DNA of 64,000 bases from JAKAIY01 sp963809385. GTDB taxonomy: Bacteria; Chloroflexota; Ktedonobacteria; Ktedonobacterales; JADMIN01. The position numbers and the translations under genes are program-made. Positions 25,896 to 35,718 of the stretch are shown here, one piece after another. The DNA lies in assembly GCA_963809385.1 (NCBI GenBank), contig CAWEJL010000016.1:186001-250000 (forward strand), read 5' to 3'. The notes under the pieces were generated by a model. That model was given only the letters and a program-made list of their open reading frames with translations. It was not told where the DNA came from and did not search any database. Each line of letters starts with the position of its first letter. The first letter of the stretch is position 1.

Positions 25896-28046
25896 ATGCG
25901 ACAGAGAGGATGGCGGAAAGGGTGGGGGCTCAGGCTGATCGCGCTCGCGCTGCCGCTCCTGGCCGTGCTCGGAACGCTCGCGCTCAGCGCGCCCACCGCG
26001 CAGGCCCACGGCGCTACCCCTGCGCGCCCATTTCACGCCCTGCTCGTTCGCTCCGATCCCGCGGCCGACGCCATCCTCGCCGCGCCTCCCACCCAGGTCA
26101 AGGCCTGGTTCAGCGAGCCAGTCAACCCCTTCTCCTCCGAGCTGGTGGTGATTGACCCGTCCAATCACGAAGTGGACACCCGCGACTCGCACGTCAGCTC
26201 CTCCGATCCCAGCGAGCTGATCGTCGGCCTCCAGCTCCTGCGCCCCGGAACCTACATCGTCGTCTGGCGCACCCAGTCCGCCATTGATGGCCACGTCACT
26301 GGCGGCAACTTCCTATTCCGCATCGCCAACGCCGATGGCTCCGTCCCGCCTGTTCCCGCCGTGCTGCCCACCGCGCGCATCCCTGGCAGCGCTGGATATG
26401 GAGCCTCATCCAGCGCCGTTGACGGCCCCACCCTTGCGCAGGCGCTCTTCACCTGGCTGGCGTTCCTGTTCCTCACCTTCTGGGTTGGCGGCGTCTTCTG
26501 GGAGACCTGGGTCGCCCCCGCAGGCTCCGCCACTGGACGCCGCCGGTGAGGGCGCGCGCCTCGCCGCCCAGCGCTTCCGCCGCCTCGCGCCCTATGCCCT
26601 TGGCGGCCTCCTTCTCGCTGACGTCGGCCTCGCCGCCTCGCTCACCGTCGAGATCGCCGGTAGTCTGCGTGGCCTCCTTGACCTCCAGTTCTGGCGCGCC
26701 ACCCTCTTCAGTGGCCAGTTCGGCTCCTACTGGTGGATGCGCCAGGCCGTCGCCCTCGCCGCTCTCATCCTCACCCTCACCGTGCGCCGGCCATTCATGG
26801 CCGCGCCCCAGTCGCTCGCCGCCGCCTTCCCCGCGGAGAGGAGGAGGGGAAGGCCCATCCCTCACCTGGACGCGCGAGCTCCTCGCCACGCTGCGCCAGG
26901 TCCCCCACCTGCCCGCTGCCGCCTGCTGCGCGGCTGGCTCGCCCTGCCCATCACCGGCCAGATCGAGGTTGCGCTCGGCGCTGCTGCTGCTCTTCGCCTT
27001 CGCGATGTCCGGCCACGCCGCCGCCACGCCGCCATCTGAGCGCGGCTACGCGGTCACCGTGGATCTGCTGCACCTGCTCTTCAACGCCGCGTGGCTCGGC
27101 GGTCTGCTCTACATCAGTGTCATTCTCGTCCCCGCCTCAAAGGCGCCTTCCTGACCGCGCGCGCGCCTCGCTGCTCGCGCGTGGGGTCCCCGCGTTCAGC
27201 GCCATCGCCATCGTCTCCGCCACCTTGCTCGCGCTCACCGGTTCGCTCAACACCACCGTCCACCTCACCTCCGCCGAGCAGTTCATCACCACCGCCTACG
27301 GACGCACGCTGACCGTCAAGATCGAGATCTTCCTGGTCATGGTCATCATCAGCGCCTGGCACGCCTTCCATCTCCGCCCGCGCCTCGCCCGCGCCCTGGC
27401 GACCGAGGATGCGCGCGTGGCGCATCCACCCCTGCGCCTGGGCGCCGCCGTTGCGGCGAGCGGCGAAAGCGCCGGGCGCTCACCCGCAGCGACAACGCCG
27501 GACATCCACGCGCAGACGGACGCTCCGCCGACGCCTCTCACCGCCCAGCGCGCCCATCTCCGCCACGCGCCCGCTACCTCGCCGGGCGCATGGAGGACTG
27601 GCTGCGGCGCGAGGCCCTCCTTGGTGGCGCCGTCCTGCTCTGCGTCGCGCTGCTCGCCATCTTCGCCGGCTCACTCGCCCCGCTCAGGCCAGCGTCGCCG
27701 CGCCAGCTCCGGCGCGTACATCGCGACCAACACCGTCAGCGGCTATCACGTCAAGCTCGACGTCAACCCCGCCACTTTCGGGACGAACACCTTCACCGTC
27801 ACCGTCACTGATCCCCAGGGCAAGCCCGCCAGCGACGCCTCTGTTCTGATCATCACGGAAAATCTCGATATGGACATGGGCCAGCAATCACTCCAGCTCC
27901 AGCCCTCCGGCTCCGCGCAGCCAGGCGCCTACAGCGGGACCAGCGACCTCACCATGGCCGGCCACTGGCAGGTTACGGTCAAAGTCCTGCCCCACGGTAC
28001 CCAAAACTATCTCACGACCCAATTCAAGCTGATCGCGGGGTCGTAA
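25896..28046 (+). CDS. CopC-CopD-YtkA fusion protein, at least six frameshifts
   Basis: The start ATG 25896 follows GAGGAACAG. The N-terminal part has a signal helix and CopC domain (AHGATPARPFHALLVRSDP, VKAWFSEPVNP, VVWRTQSAIDGHV), then a membrane domain of the CopD type with helices such as FTWLAFLFLTFWVGGVF, LLLADVGLAASLTVEI and LFAFAMSGHAA, then VTVDLLHLLFNAAWLGG with its His. The last part (VSGYHVKLDVNPATFGTNTF) is a YtkA-type domain. Repairs are needed near 26525, 26840, 26915, 26975, 27145, 27580 and 27695. The hairpin repeat GGCCATTCATGGCC lies in frame at 26789-26802. The whole would be a copper-uptake membrane protein of roughly 715 residues; as given it is broken. Confidence 0.7.
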
Positions 28047-28055
28047 GCCCGGCGC

Positions 28056-28340
28056 TCAGTATTCCTTGCGCTCGACCACCTCGACGATTCGCGCCTGAGG
28101 ATTCATCATGATCGAGCCTTCCACGCGACCCCATACCGCGCGCATCGCGGCGAGGAGCGCCTCGGCTTCGGCCTTCGTGTCGAACTCGAGGTCAATCATG
28201 ACGTAGTTCGGGTCATCCATCGAGCGTGAAATTTGATAGCGACGGACTCCCGAGCGCTCGCGGCCGGCGGGATCGCTATCGAAAGCCTGCTTCCAGCCCT
28301 CGAAGTTGGGGACGGGATGTTCAATGTGAAGGATAGGCAT
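28056..28340 (-). CDS. Small dimeric alpha/beta-barrel protein
   Basis: ATG 28340 gives a 94-residue product that opens MPILHIEHPVPNFEGW and has a helix-strand pattern (DPAGRERSGVRRYQIS, NYVMIDLEFDTKAEAEALL) of ferredoxin-like ABM/NIPSNAP-type domains. A longer start to 28484 adds unconvincing residues. Its stop is only nine bases from that of the CopC-CopD fusion on the other strand. Function unknown. Confidence 0.6.
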   Translation of the reverse strand: MPILHIEHPVPNFEGWKQAFDSDPAGRERSGVRRYQISRSMDDPNYVMIDLEFDTKAEAEALLAAMRAVWGRVEGSIMMNPQARIVEVVERKEY

Positions 28341-28782
28341 TCTGACGCCTCTGCTTTCGTGATGAACCTGTCGCTGAGGCCCACGGCTCATCGCGCATGG
28401 GCGCCGTAGCGCACTACCACATATCATCATCACTATGTCCACAATACGCGTTTGCGGCATCATGAAAAACACCGAGTTAAACACTGAAGCGCCGCCAGCT
28501 GTCCCGTCTGGCGACGCCCCAGGTCTGTTCTTCCTTGTCCGCCAGCGACCTGCGCTGCTGGCGTCACGCGATATCCGCGTTCCTTGGTAACAAGAGGAAG
28601 TATACTCACCCTCGCGCGATTGCGCCCCACGGTTAACCGTAGTTTTTTCACCAAATTGACGCCAAATTCCACCGAGGCAGCGACCTCACCTCCTGACCCC
28701 TTCTCCCTATAGGTCGACGAATGAGTGGGACCTGAAATGATGTTGTAACCTGGGGTATGAAGTCGGTTTAGGAGGGTGTGGC
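28341..28782. promoter_or_regulatory. AT-richer intergenic region before the 28783 gene
   Basis: The stretch is visibly poorer in G and C than its neighbours and shows no supported gene. GTTAACCGTAGTTTTTTC near 28632 and CTATAGGTCG near 28709 may hold promoter elements; AGGAGGG at about 28770 is the Shine-Dalgarno site of the next gene. The change in composition suggests recent acquisition with the downstream gene. Confidence 0.4.
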
Positions 28783-29397
28783 ATGGGAATTGATCTCTAT
28801 GGATGGATTGAGGCGCGCCGCCCGTGGACTGAAGAGCTGGAGAATTGGATCGGTGTGGCGCCGCTGCATGAGCTTGGCGCCCGTAACTACTATCTCTTCG
28901 CGATGCTCTTTGGCGTCCACGGCTCGCCTGATGATAGAAAGCCACTTGCGGCCGGACGTGGACTCCCCGCCACCATATCCCAGCGCGCGAGGGCGGAGTA
29001 CGACACAGCTATAGCCCGGTGGCCAAACGAGATCTTCGCCTCTTCCTGGATTACATGGGCGGAGATCACTGCAATCGATTGGTATACTCCCGTCGGCGAA
29101 CTGGTACTCGCGAAAAGTATCGACCCCGAACAATACGGCCCTGCGCCTGGCTTTTGGACACGCAGGCATGCGGCGGCGGAGTTTGAAGGCCCATTCCCTC
29201 CAGGCTTCATGGGGCGAGGCGGTGATTTACGACCAGGCCTGGAGTGGGAGGTGAATGGCGTAGCGTATCGTGTTATAGAGGGTCAGCGCTACGATCTGCT
29301 CGGTGAAGACTGGAAGCTGATTTTCAGCCTGCTCGAGAAGCTTGCTGATCGGTACGGCGCCGACGCAGTGCGCCTGACCGTCTGGTTTAGCGTTTGA
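28783..29397 (+). CDS. Conserved hypothetical protein (MGIDLYGW... type)
   Basis: The 204-residue product is soluble, rich in Trp, Tyr and acidic residues, and has no signal or membrane helix. Its segments NYYLFAMLFGVHGS, AAGRGLPATISQRAR and SSWITWAEITAIDW resemble a family of uncharacterised bacterial proteins that I recall with the same R-N-Y, R-G-L-P and W-A-E-I blocks; no function is known to me. AGGAGGGTG lies 7 bases before the ATG. It is less GC-rich than its neighbours and stands alone before a terminator. An immunity-type role is possible but unsupported. Confidence 0.65.
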   Translation: MGIDLYGWIEARRPWTEELENWIGVAPLHELGARNYYLFAMLFGVHGSPDDRKPLAAGRGLPATISQRARAEYDTAIARWPNEIFASSWITWAEITAIDWYTPVGELVLAKSIDPEQYGPAPGFWTRRHAAAEFEGPFPPGFMGRGGDLRPGLEWEVNGVAYRVIEGQRYDLLGEDWKLIFSLLEKLADRYGADAVRLTVWFSV

Positions 29398-29456
29398 TTC
29401 CGCACCTTTAATCGCCTTCCTCATTTCGCGTGACGTGGACGCCACAGGCAAACGAA

Positions 29457-29489
29457 CGGCGCGGGGTAAGCGATGCTCACCCCGCGCCG
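29457..29489. terminator. Terminator hairpin between converging genes
   Basis: CGGCGCGGGGT (29457-29467) and ACCCCGCGCCG (29479-29489) enclose 11 bases; TTTCC follows on the plus strand. It separates the hypothetical gene (stop 29397) from the hydrogenase-like operon (stop 29545). Confidence 0.7.
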
Positions 29490-29544
29490 TTTCCGTCTCC
29501 CAGCTACCGCGCCCGGCGTCCATCCCGCCCAGCGTCCATCCCGC

Positions 29545-30504
29545 TTACCCCCGCGTCGCCCAGGCGGCCAGCACCAGCGCCACCAGCGCCGTCAGCATCT
29601 GCATTCCCGCCCACCAGGAAAGCGGCGGACGGTCCGCTTCTACCGGCGGCCGGCCATGCCGTCCCTCCCAGTAGCCCAGGCCCGCCGCGACCGCCACCGC
29701 CGCCACAACCTCGATCACGCCGCGCGTAACTGGCTGGATGTTCGCCACCAGCGGCGCCACGAACACCATCACGAACAGCGCCGCGCACGCCACCAGTTGC
29801 AGCGCCTCGCCAATCAGCAGGAACGCCAGATCGTGTCCGCTCAGCTCGGTCGTCTCACCCGCCAGCGTCTCGCTCGATCCCGCGCCCAGCCGCACCGTTG
29901 ACCCCACCGCCAGCGCTGGCAGCGCGATCAGGAACGCCACCCCCGCCAGCAGCAGCGCCAGCGTGGTGAACGGCGCCTGCCCCACCGACGCCGTCGCATC
30001 CCACAGCGTCAGCGTCCCGCGCACCTGCGCCATCGCCGTCAGCCCCAGGATCAGCGGCGCCGCCGCGCCCGCCAGCAGCCGCGCGCCGCGGTCAGCCGCC
30101 AGCCGCGTATACGGCGAGGGCGTCGCCCAGCCCAGCAGCAGCCGCGCCAGCGGCAACCCGAGCAGCAGCCCGGCCTCCGCGATCAGGTCGCCGCGCAGAC
30201 CCACGGCCTGCGTCAACGGATTCCCTGGCAGCGGCAGCGCGACCAGCGCCGCGAGCGGCGCCGCCACCGCCAGCGTCACGCCCAGCGACAGCGCGACCGG
30301 ATTCACTCCCGCCGGTACGAGCGTCTCGCGGGAGAACATGCCGCGAATCGCCGCCACCGCGCCGAGTAGCCGCGGCGTGCGGTTTCCGCGCGACACCTCA
30401 CGCGCCGCGTCCCGCGCCCAGCCCAGCGCCCAGGCCGCCAGCAACGCCGCCACCGCGCCTGGATATACCAGCGCCGCCAGCGCAAATTCCAGCGCGCTGT
30501 TCAT
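29545..30504 (-). CDS. NuoH/HyfC-like membrane subunit
   Basis: The 319-residue protein has about eight hydrophobic helices and the family segment SGHDLAFLLIGEALQLVAC in place of the usual acidic quinone-site loop, with TTELSG before it, as in the membrane-arm subunit shared by Complex I (NuoH) and group 4 hydrogenases (HyfC, EchB). It couples the peripheral arm to ion translocation. Its ATG overlaps the stop of the upstream small-subunit gene (ATGA), so the genes are translationally coupled. It is the last gene of the operon. Confidence 0.82.
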   Translation of the reverse strand: MNSALEFALAALVYPGAVAALLAAWALGWARDAAREVSRGNRTPRLLGAVAAIRGMFSRETLVPAGVNPVALSLGVTLAVAAPLAALVALPLPGNPLTQAVGLRGDLIAEAGLLLGLPLARLLLGWATPSPYTRLAADRGARLLAGAAAPLILGLTAMAQVRGTLTLWDATASVGQAPFTTLALLLAGVAFLIALPALAVGSTVRLGAGSSETLAGETTELSGHDLAFLLIGEALQLVACAALFVMVFVAPLVANIQPVTRGVIEVVAAVAVAAGLGYWEGRHGRPPVEADRPPLSWWAGMQMLTALVALVLAAWATRG

Positions 30505-31059
30505 CGCTGCCCCTCCTGCTTGCCAACCGTACTCGTCCCGGCGTCCGCGTCATCCGCGCCGTCCTCTTCTTCAATCAGCTCATAGCCTGACGCGCCTGCT
30601 CCGGCAGCCTCGAGCGCTTTCGTCCGGCTCCTCGCCGGCCAGCAGGCGCTGCGCCTCGGCGATCGCCTCCAGGATGACCTCTGGCGTTGGTGGGCAGCCG
30701 CCAATCTCCACATTCACCTCCAGCGCCTCCGCCAGCGACTGATTGGAGAGCGCGGCGCTGCCCGCGAAGACACACCCATTCAGCGCGCAATCGCCCACCG
30801 CCACTAACGCCCGCGGTCGGGGCGTCTCCTCCACCAGCGCCATCGCCGCCTCGCGCGAGCGCTCGTTCAGCGTCCCGCAGAGCAGCAACACATCCGCCTG
30901 GCGAGGCGTCGCCATCAGAATGATCCCCTGCGCCCGCAGCCGCTGCGCATAGCGCGGCGCCGCCAGCGCGGCGATACTCTGCGCGCACGCCGGACAGCCG
31001 CCGACATGTGCGCTCGCCACCAGCACGGCGGCCCGTCGAGCCGCTTCGAGCTCGTTCAT
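30501..31059 (-). CDS. NuoB/HyfI-like iron-sulfur small subunit, one frameshift
   Basis: The N-terminal 140 residues carry all four Cys expected for the proximal [4Fe-4S] cluster: GGCPAC (Cys 22 and 25), VGDCALNGCVF and GGCPPTPEVI. After AGEEPDE the frame shifts near 30618-30623; one base less gives KALEAAGAGASGYELIEEED and an acidic tail that ends exactly at the TGA overlapping the NuoH-like start. That match supports the repair. The subunit passes electrons to or from the large subunit next to it. The long acidic tail is unusual for the family. Confidence 0.82.
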
Positions 31060-33274
31060 CTAGCGATCTCCTCGCTTCGCGCCACGCGCCTTCTGCGCTC
31101 CCTGAACGTCCGCGCCTGGCTTGCTCGCCGCCGGAGTGGGCGCCCGGAGCGGGCTCCTCAACGGCCTCCGCCTTCACGTCTGGCTCCGGCTCGCCCTGGT
31201 CTTCGTCCGCTTCGTCCTCCGCGCCCTCTTCCAGGGCCGCTTCTGCTCCTCCGCTTCGTCCTCCAGGCCCAGCCAGCCCGTTCCAGGCGTCAGCCAGCCC
31301 GAGCGCAGCGTCGAGCGGAGATCATCCCAGGCGTCCACCGGCTCCGGCAGCCCGGCCAGCTCCTCGACTTCGCCCTCGCCGTCCTGCGGCTCCTCAGCGA
31401 ATTGCCCGCTCAGATAGATCGCCGCCGGGCGCGTCGCGCGTGGCAGCCGCCAGCGGATCACCGCCAGCGCCAGCGCCACCAGCGCTATCGTCACGACCAC
31501 CGTCGTGGACATCCACTGGGCCGCCCCCGCCGTGTAGCCCGCCACTTGCGCCTGCGTCGCCCCATCCAGCGCCCCGACTTGCAGGAACGCTTCCGCAGCC
31601 GGGATACTCCCTATCGTCAGCAGCGCCGCTGGCGCTATCCCGACGATCAGCGCCAGCGTGCCCAGCGCCACAGCCGGCAAATCAGCCGCGCGCAGGTCTG
31701 GCCCGCTCACCGGCGTCGCCAGCGCGTCTTCCTTCTCCGCGTCCTCGCTCGTCCTCGCTGGTGGCTGTTTCCTGGCCCGGATCGGTAACGTCCGCGCTTT
31801 CATCCACCAGCGCGACGACTGGCGACGTAAACGCCGGAGCCGTCGCCCGCAACAGGCCGATCAGGAGCAGCGTCGCGCCACCCCATGCCAGCCCCACCAG
31901 CGGAATCACAACCCGTGGCCCTGGCAGCGCCGCCGCGCTGATGATCTGCAATGGGGCGAACCCCGCGAACAGCGGCAGCCCGACCACCGTCGCCGCGCCT
32001 ACCACCCAGGCGAAGAGCGCCGCCGGACGCGCCGGCTCGCCAAATATGTGCGGCCCCGCGCTATCCGGCTCGATATCCGCCGTGACCGCGCCGCTGGCCA
32101 CCAGCGCCGCCAGCATCGCCCCCAGCCCCAGCGTCGAAGTCGTCAGGAGCAGTATCAGCCCCAGTCCCGCCAGCGGCTCGCCGACACCCAGGCCCAGCAG
32201 GCCCCAGCCAGCCACCGCCAGCGCGCTCGACGCCAGCAGCCCGCGCCCGTCGCGCCGCCCTAGCGCCAGCAGCCCCGCGAAGAGTACCGTTACCGCGCCG
32301 AGCAGCGCCAGCGACACGCCAATCGTGATCGGCGGCTTGGCGATGGTGAACGCTGGCCACTCGCTACTCACCGTCTGCGCGATACTGAACGTCCGCGCCC
32401 CAACGAAGAGCGCCGCCGGCATGACCGCCAGCGCCGCCGCCCCCAGCCCCACCGGCGCCGTAATGCTCGCCCGCTTCCGCATCCAGCCGAGCGCGGGCCA
32501 TGCCCCCGCCGCCACCGCGACCGCCAGCGTCATCACGAACAGATGCCCGATCGGAAACTTGGTCCCGCCCATCAGGTCAATCAGCCGCCAGTCGCCCGCT
32601 GGCCCCGCGATCAGCATCGTCGTGATGAACCACACCAGCGGCGGCGCCGCCATCAGCGTCAGGCTCTTCCAGTCCAGCGACTGCGGGTCACTGCCCAGCT
32701 CGCCGAGCGCCCAAGACGCCCCAATCACCAGCAGCCACGTGAGCAGCAGCCACGCGATATTCTCCGCGAACACCAGCGACAGCAGGAACGACTCCAGCGC
32801 CAGCGTCAGCGCCACCCCCGTCCACTGCCAGCGCCCCATGCTCCGGCTACCCGCGCCCGCAGGCGTCGCGCTTTCAGCGTCCGCCTCATCCGCCTCCGCG
32901 GCCTCCGGCTCTCCAGTCTCCGGCTCGGTGGTTTCCGCGCTGTCCGGGGGAGCCGCGCTCCACGCTACCCAGAGCAGCAGCGGCGTCACGAGCGCGGCGA
33001 CTCCCAGCCCCGTGTACACGCTCAGCGCATCCGCCCGCGCGTAGATCGCCAGCCAGGTCGCCGGCCCGCCCCAGAGCGCAATCTCCAAGGGATAGCCCGC
33101 GCTCACCTCCGCCGCCATCCAGGCTAGCCCCGCCACTGGCAGGATGACCCCGGCCACCGCCAGCGCCACCCCGACCACCGGCGTCGCCCGGCGGGCAAGT
33201 CCGAGCGCGGCCAGCGCCACACCCAGCGCCAGCGGGGCCAGCGTCAGCAGCCCGTAAAAGATCGTGAGTGACAC
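31060..33274 (-). CDS. NuoL/HyfB-like proton-conducting subunit, several frameshifts
   Basis: From 33274 the first 500 residues are membrane helices of antiporter type (FYGLLTLAPLALGVALAALG, ENIAWLLLTWLLVIGASWAL, GTKFPIGHLFVMTLAVAVA). Charged residues on helices and the helix-length pattern fit the HyfB/NuoL-M-N group. The frame shifts near 31745, giving DLRAADLPAVALGTLAL and two more helices, and again near 31190 and 31120 in the acidic, disordered C-terminus, whose best reading ends AKRGDR just before the small-subunit ATG at 31059. The two internal acidic inserts (for example around TEPETGEPEAAEADEAD) are unusual. It should pump or conduct protons or Na+ for the complex. Confidence 0.75.
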
Positions 33275-33460
33275 GCGCGCCTTCTCCCTAATGTATGTCC
33301 AGTTATGCCTACGGAAACAGCCCGCCCCAGCCCGTCCGCGCGGGCGTTGTCGCCGCGCGTCCGTGGCCGCGAGCCCCTGGCCGCGACGTCAGCCGCTGAG
33401 GCGTGCGCCGCCTCGCGCTGGCGCGACCGCTCCCCGTGGAACTGGGGTCGTGGTCACCGC

Positions 33461-34547
33461 TCACAGCTCGGCGCACGCCGGGCATAGATCGAGCGCCGCC
33501 AGCAGCGCTGGCGCTTCGCCCAGCATCCGTTCTGTCAAAAGCTCCGGCGCCAGCGCGATCGTTTCCGCGCACGATGTCTTCAACTGGAGCGCGGCGACTG
33601 TCCCATCGCTCTCCAGCGTCACGGACACCCGCGCCCGCCCGTGCGGCGATTGCGCCGTCGCCGACCCTTCGCCCGCCACCAGCTTCAGCGCCGCCGCGGC
33701 CAGCCCTGGCTCCCCATCGAGCTCTTCCAGGCATGCGAGCGTAATATCCACGCTCAGCTTCATGCCCGCTACCAGCCGCGCGACAGATGTCGCGACCGAC
33801 AGCGGCGCGGTATCCAGCGCATCCAGCGGCGACCAGTCCAGCGACAGCATCCGGTAGGCGTCATACGGCCCCGCTCGCCGCGCGTCATCCGCGCTTGCGC
33901 CGTGTCCCGCGCGCTCCGCCGCGATCTCCGCTGACTCCGCGCTGGCGGCCAATGCCCTCGGTCGCGCGCCGGAGCGCGCCGCCGATCGCGGCGGCCTGGC
34001 GCCACTGCTCGTAAATGTCCGGCGCCCCCTCCGCGAACGCGCGCACCGGAGCGAGCTTGAGCTCGCCGCGCACACCGCCCGGTTGCGCGACGCCCCAGAA
34101 GACCCGCTCACCTGTCGCCGCGCTGGCCGCCTCGAAGACCCGCTCGCGCTGCTCCAGCGCTTCCGCCCAGAGCTTGCGCTGGTTCACCGCCCTGGCTATC
34201 TCGCCCAGTGTCCACAGCGCGCTATTCAGCCGCTCCAGCTCCGCGAACAGCGTGCGAATCAGCTGCGCCTGCCGCGCCATTTGCGGCTTCGCGATGCGCT
34301 CCACCGCCAGGCACAGCGCCAGCCGGTAGGACTGCCCCGCCCGCCCGCAGACCCGTTCCAGGATCACCAGCGCGTCATCGAGCGGCAGCCCTTCAGCCAG
34401 CTCTAGCACGCCGCGATGGCTGTAGCCCGTCGCGCCCGCCGCTGGCGCCCCCACACTCGTGATCCGCTCGCCGCGCAGCCGCAGCCGCAACGCCAGCGGC
34501 TCGGACAGCGCTGGATGATATGGCCCCAGAGGGAAAATTGTGCCCAT
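33461..34547 (-). CDS. NuoD/HyfG-like large subunit with degenerate Ni site, one frameshift
   Basis: Start ATG 34547 is chosen because the family opens with a PxGPxHPAL block, here FPLGPYHPALSEP. Near residue 67 the first Ni-binding motif reads ERVCGRAGQSY, so its second Cys and the following His are replaced; at the C-terminus LDLCPACAEL keeps the second CxxC and ends three residues later. The frames join near 33965-33975 (AASAESAEIAAERAG). A canonical Ni site needs both CxxC pairs, so hydrogenase activity is doubtful; similar proteins exist in so-called hydrogenase-related (Ehr-type) complexes. It is the first gene of a four-gene operon; 186 non-coding bases separate it from the next. A longer start to 34619 or 34733 is possible. 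Confidence 0.75.
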
Positions 34548-34917
34548 ATAGACGCGCTCGCGCGCGGCTCCTTTCAATCGCCGTCCCGGATGTAGCCCGG
34601 CAAGCGCGCCGCCGGTCATGGGGTATTCCCAGGCGGCGCGAGGGCGATACGAGGCGATACGAGGCGATAGGCCAGGACACGCCAGCGCGGGCGCGTCATG
34701 CGTATCAGATATACAGAACGAACCGCGCCGCACGCCGTCTCACCATGCGTCCTCACGCCCCATTTCATCCGCTCGCGGACGCACAAGCCGAGTATAGCAT
34801 GACCCCCTGGCGCGGACAACCACCACCCTCTATAGCAAGCAGACGGATACTATGCGTTGTTCTATAGAATTCCAGTGGTTTTGGTCTATTCTCGCGCCCC
34901 ATCCATCCGTATGCGGT

Positions 34918-35175
34918 ACTTGAGGGGTTTCGGCGATGCCGCTGAGCTGCGATCTGGTCGGCGATGGCGCGCGCTAGCTTGCGGACGCGGTGGAAGGCGC
35001 GGGCGGAGAGCTGGAGGCAGCGGCGTCCACCGCGTCGGAGCGACGGGACCTCGGCGGGGATGTTGATGCGGTCGGGCAGCGGGCTGCTGATGCGCTGCTG
35101 GTAGCGGGCGACGGCGCTGGGCGGGCAGGCGCAGGGGCGCGTCGGGTCGCCGTGGTAGCCCAGAGGCGCCCTGCG
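34918..35175 (-). pseudogene. comM 3' fragment with internal deletion
   Basis: On the minus strand this reads GYHGDPTRPCACPPSAVARY, then RISSPLPDRINIPAEVP, a gap, then LQLSARAFHRVRKLARAIA. These are C-terminal blocks of ComM (YifB), the Mg-chelatase-like AAA ATPase of natural transformation. The fragment has lost about 150 bases inside and the last codons. It begins within a few codons of the place where the longer fragment at 63034-63516 begins. Confidence 0.8.
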
Positions 35176-35205
35176 GATAGTAATCAGTACCGACTTTATT
35201 ATGAG

Positions 35206-35628
35206 TTATTTTGCCGCCCGCGCTAGCCACTCTGCTTCAGCCTTGATTCGCGCAAATGTCTCATCTGTAATTCTTCTAACACCCTTCTGATAGAACCGGC
35301 CTCCTGCTTCACCACCGGGCTCAAATGGGCTGCCCTCACTGTCCTTGAATGGAAGCGCGATTGGGAACGGCTGATAGTCCACTATCTCGCAGACGAGGCA
35401 GTCCGAGACAAGCTGGCTGGCCGCAATCTTCCCTATAGCGCCTATCCCAAGATAGGCAGGAGTAATGCGTTCGTCATTGCTGCCGCGGCTTCCTCGATAA
35501 TAGACAAACTGTTCACCAGTTTGGATGGCTTTGCGGTATATGGTGGGATATTCATAAGAAATACCCAGTTTGTCGTTGTACTTATGGCCCGACGCTGTGG
35601 ATTCGTTAATGGTAAGCACTAGAGACAT
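35206..35628 (-). CDS. EVE/PUA-like domain protein, probably acquired
   Basis: This 140-residue protein is less GC-rich than anything nearby. Its pattern YEYPTIYRKAIQTGEQFVYY, AYLGIGAIGKI, CEIVDYQPFPIALPFKD and VRRITDETFARI matches, from memory, the N-terminal domain of HNH-nuclease or McrA-type restriction proteins, a PUA/EVE-like fold that binds modified bases. Here it stands alone without nuclease. The start follows GGGAGTAATC. It lies between a comM fragment and a methyltransferase, a plausible island. It could be a defence remnant, a reader of modified nucleic acid, or a truncated gene; the family assignment is moderate. Confidence 0.6.
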   Translation of the reverse strand: MSLVLTINESTASGHKYNDKLGISYEYPTIYRKAIQTGEQFVYYRGSRGSNDERITPAYLGIGAIGKIAASQLVSDCLVCEIVDYQPFPIALPFKDSEGSPFEPGGEAGGRFYQKGVRRITDETFARIKAEAEWLARAAK

Positions 35629-35718
35629 CGATTACTCCCTCTAATTATCCCCACCTTCACCCTTAGCCTGTACAGCAGGGCTTCGGCGGCGCTGCGGAGC
35701 GCAGAGTCAGCCGTCCGA

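Noticed and set aside
29738..33127. Very long Ser/Ala/Pro plus-strand frames opposite the hydrogenase-like operon
   Set aside because: They are antisense to well-supported membrane subunits and show no helices or motifs.
33461..34547. Calling the complex a functional [NiFe] hydrogenase
   Set aside because: The first Ni-binding CxxC is incomplete and no maturation genes are seen.
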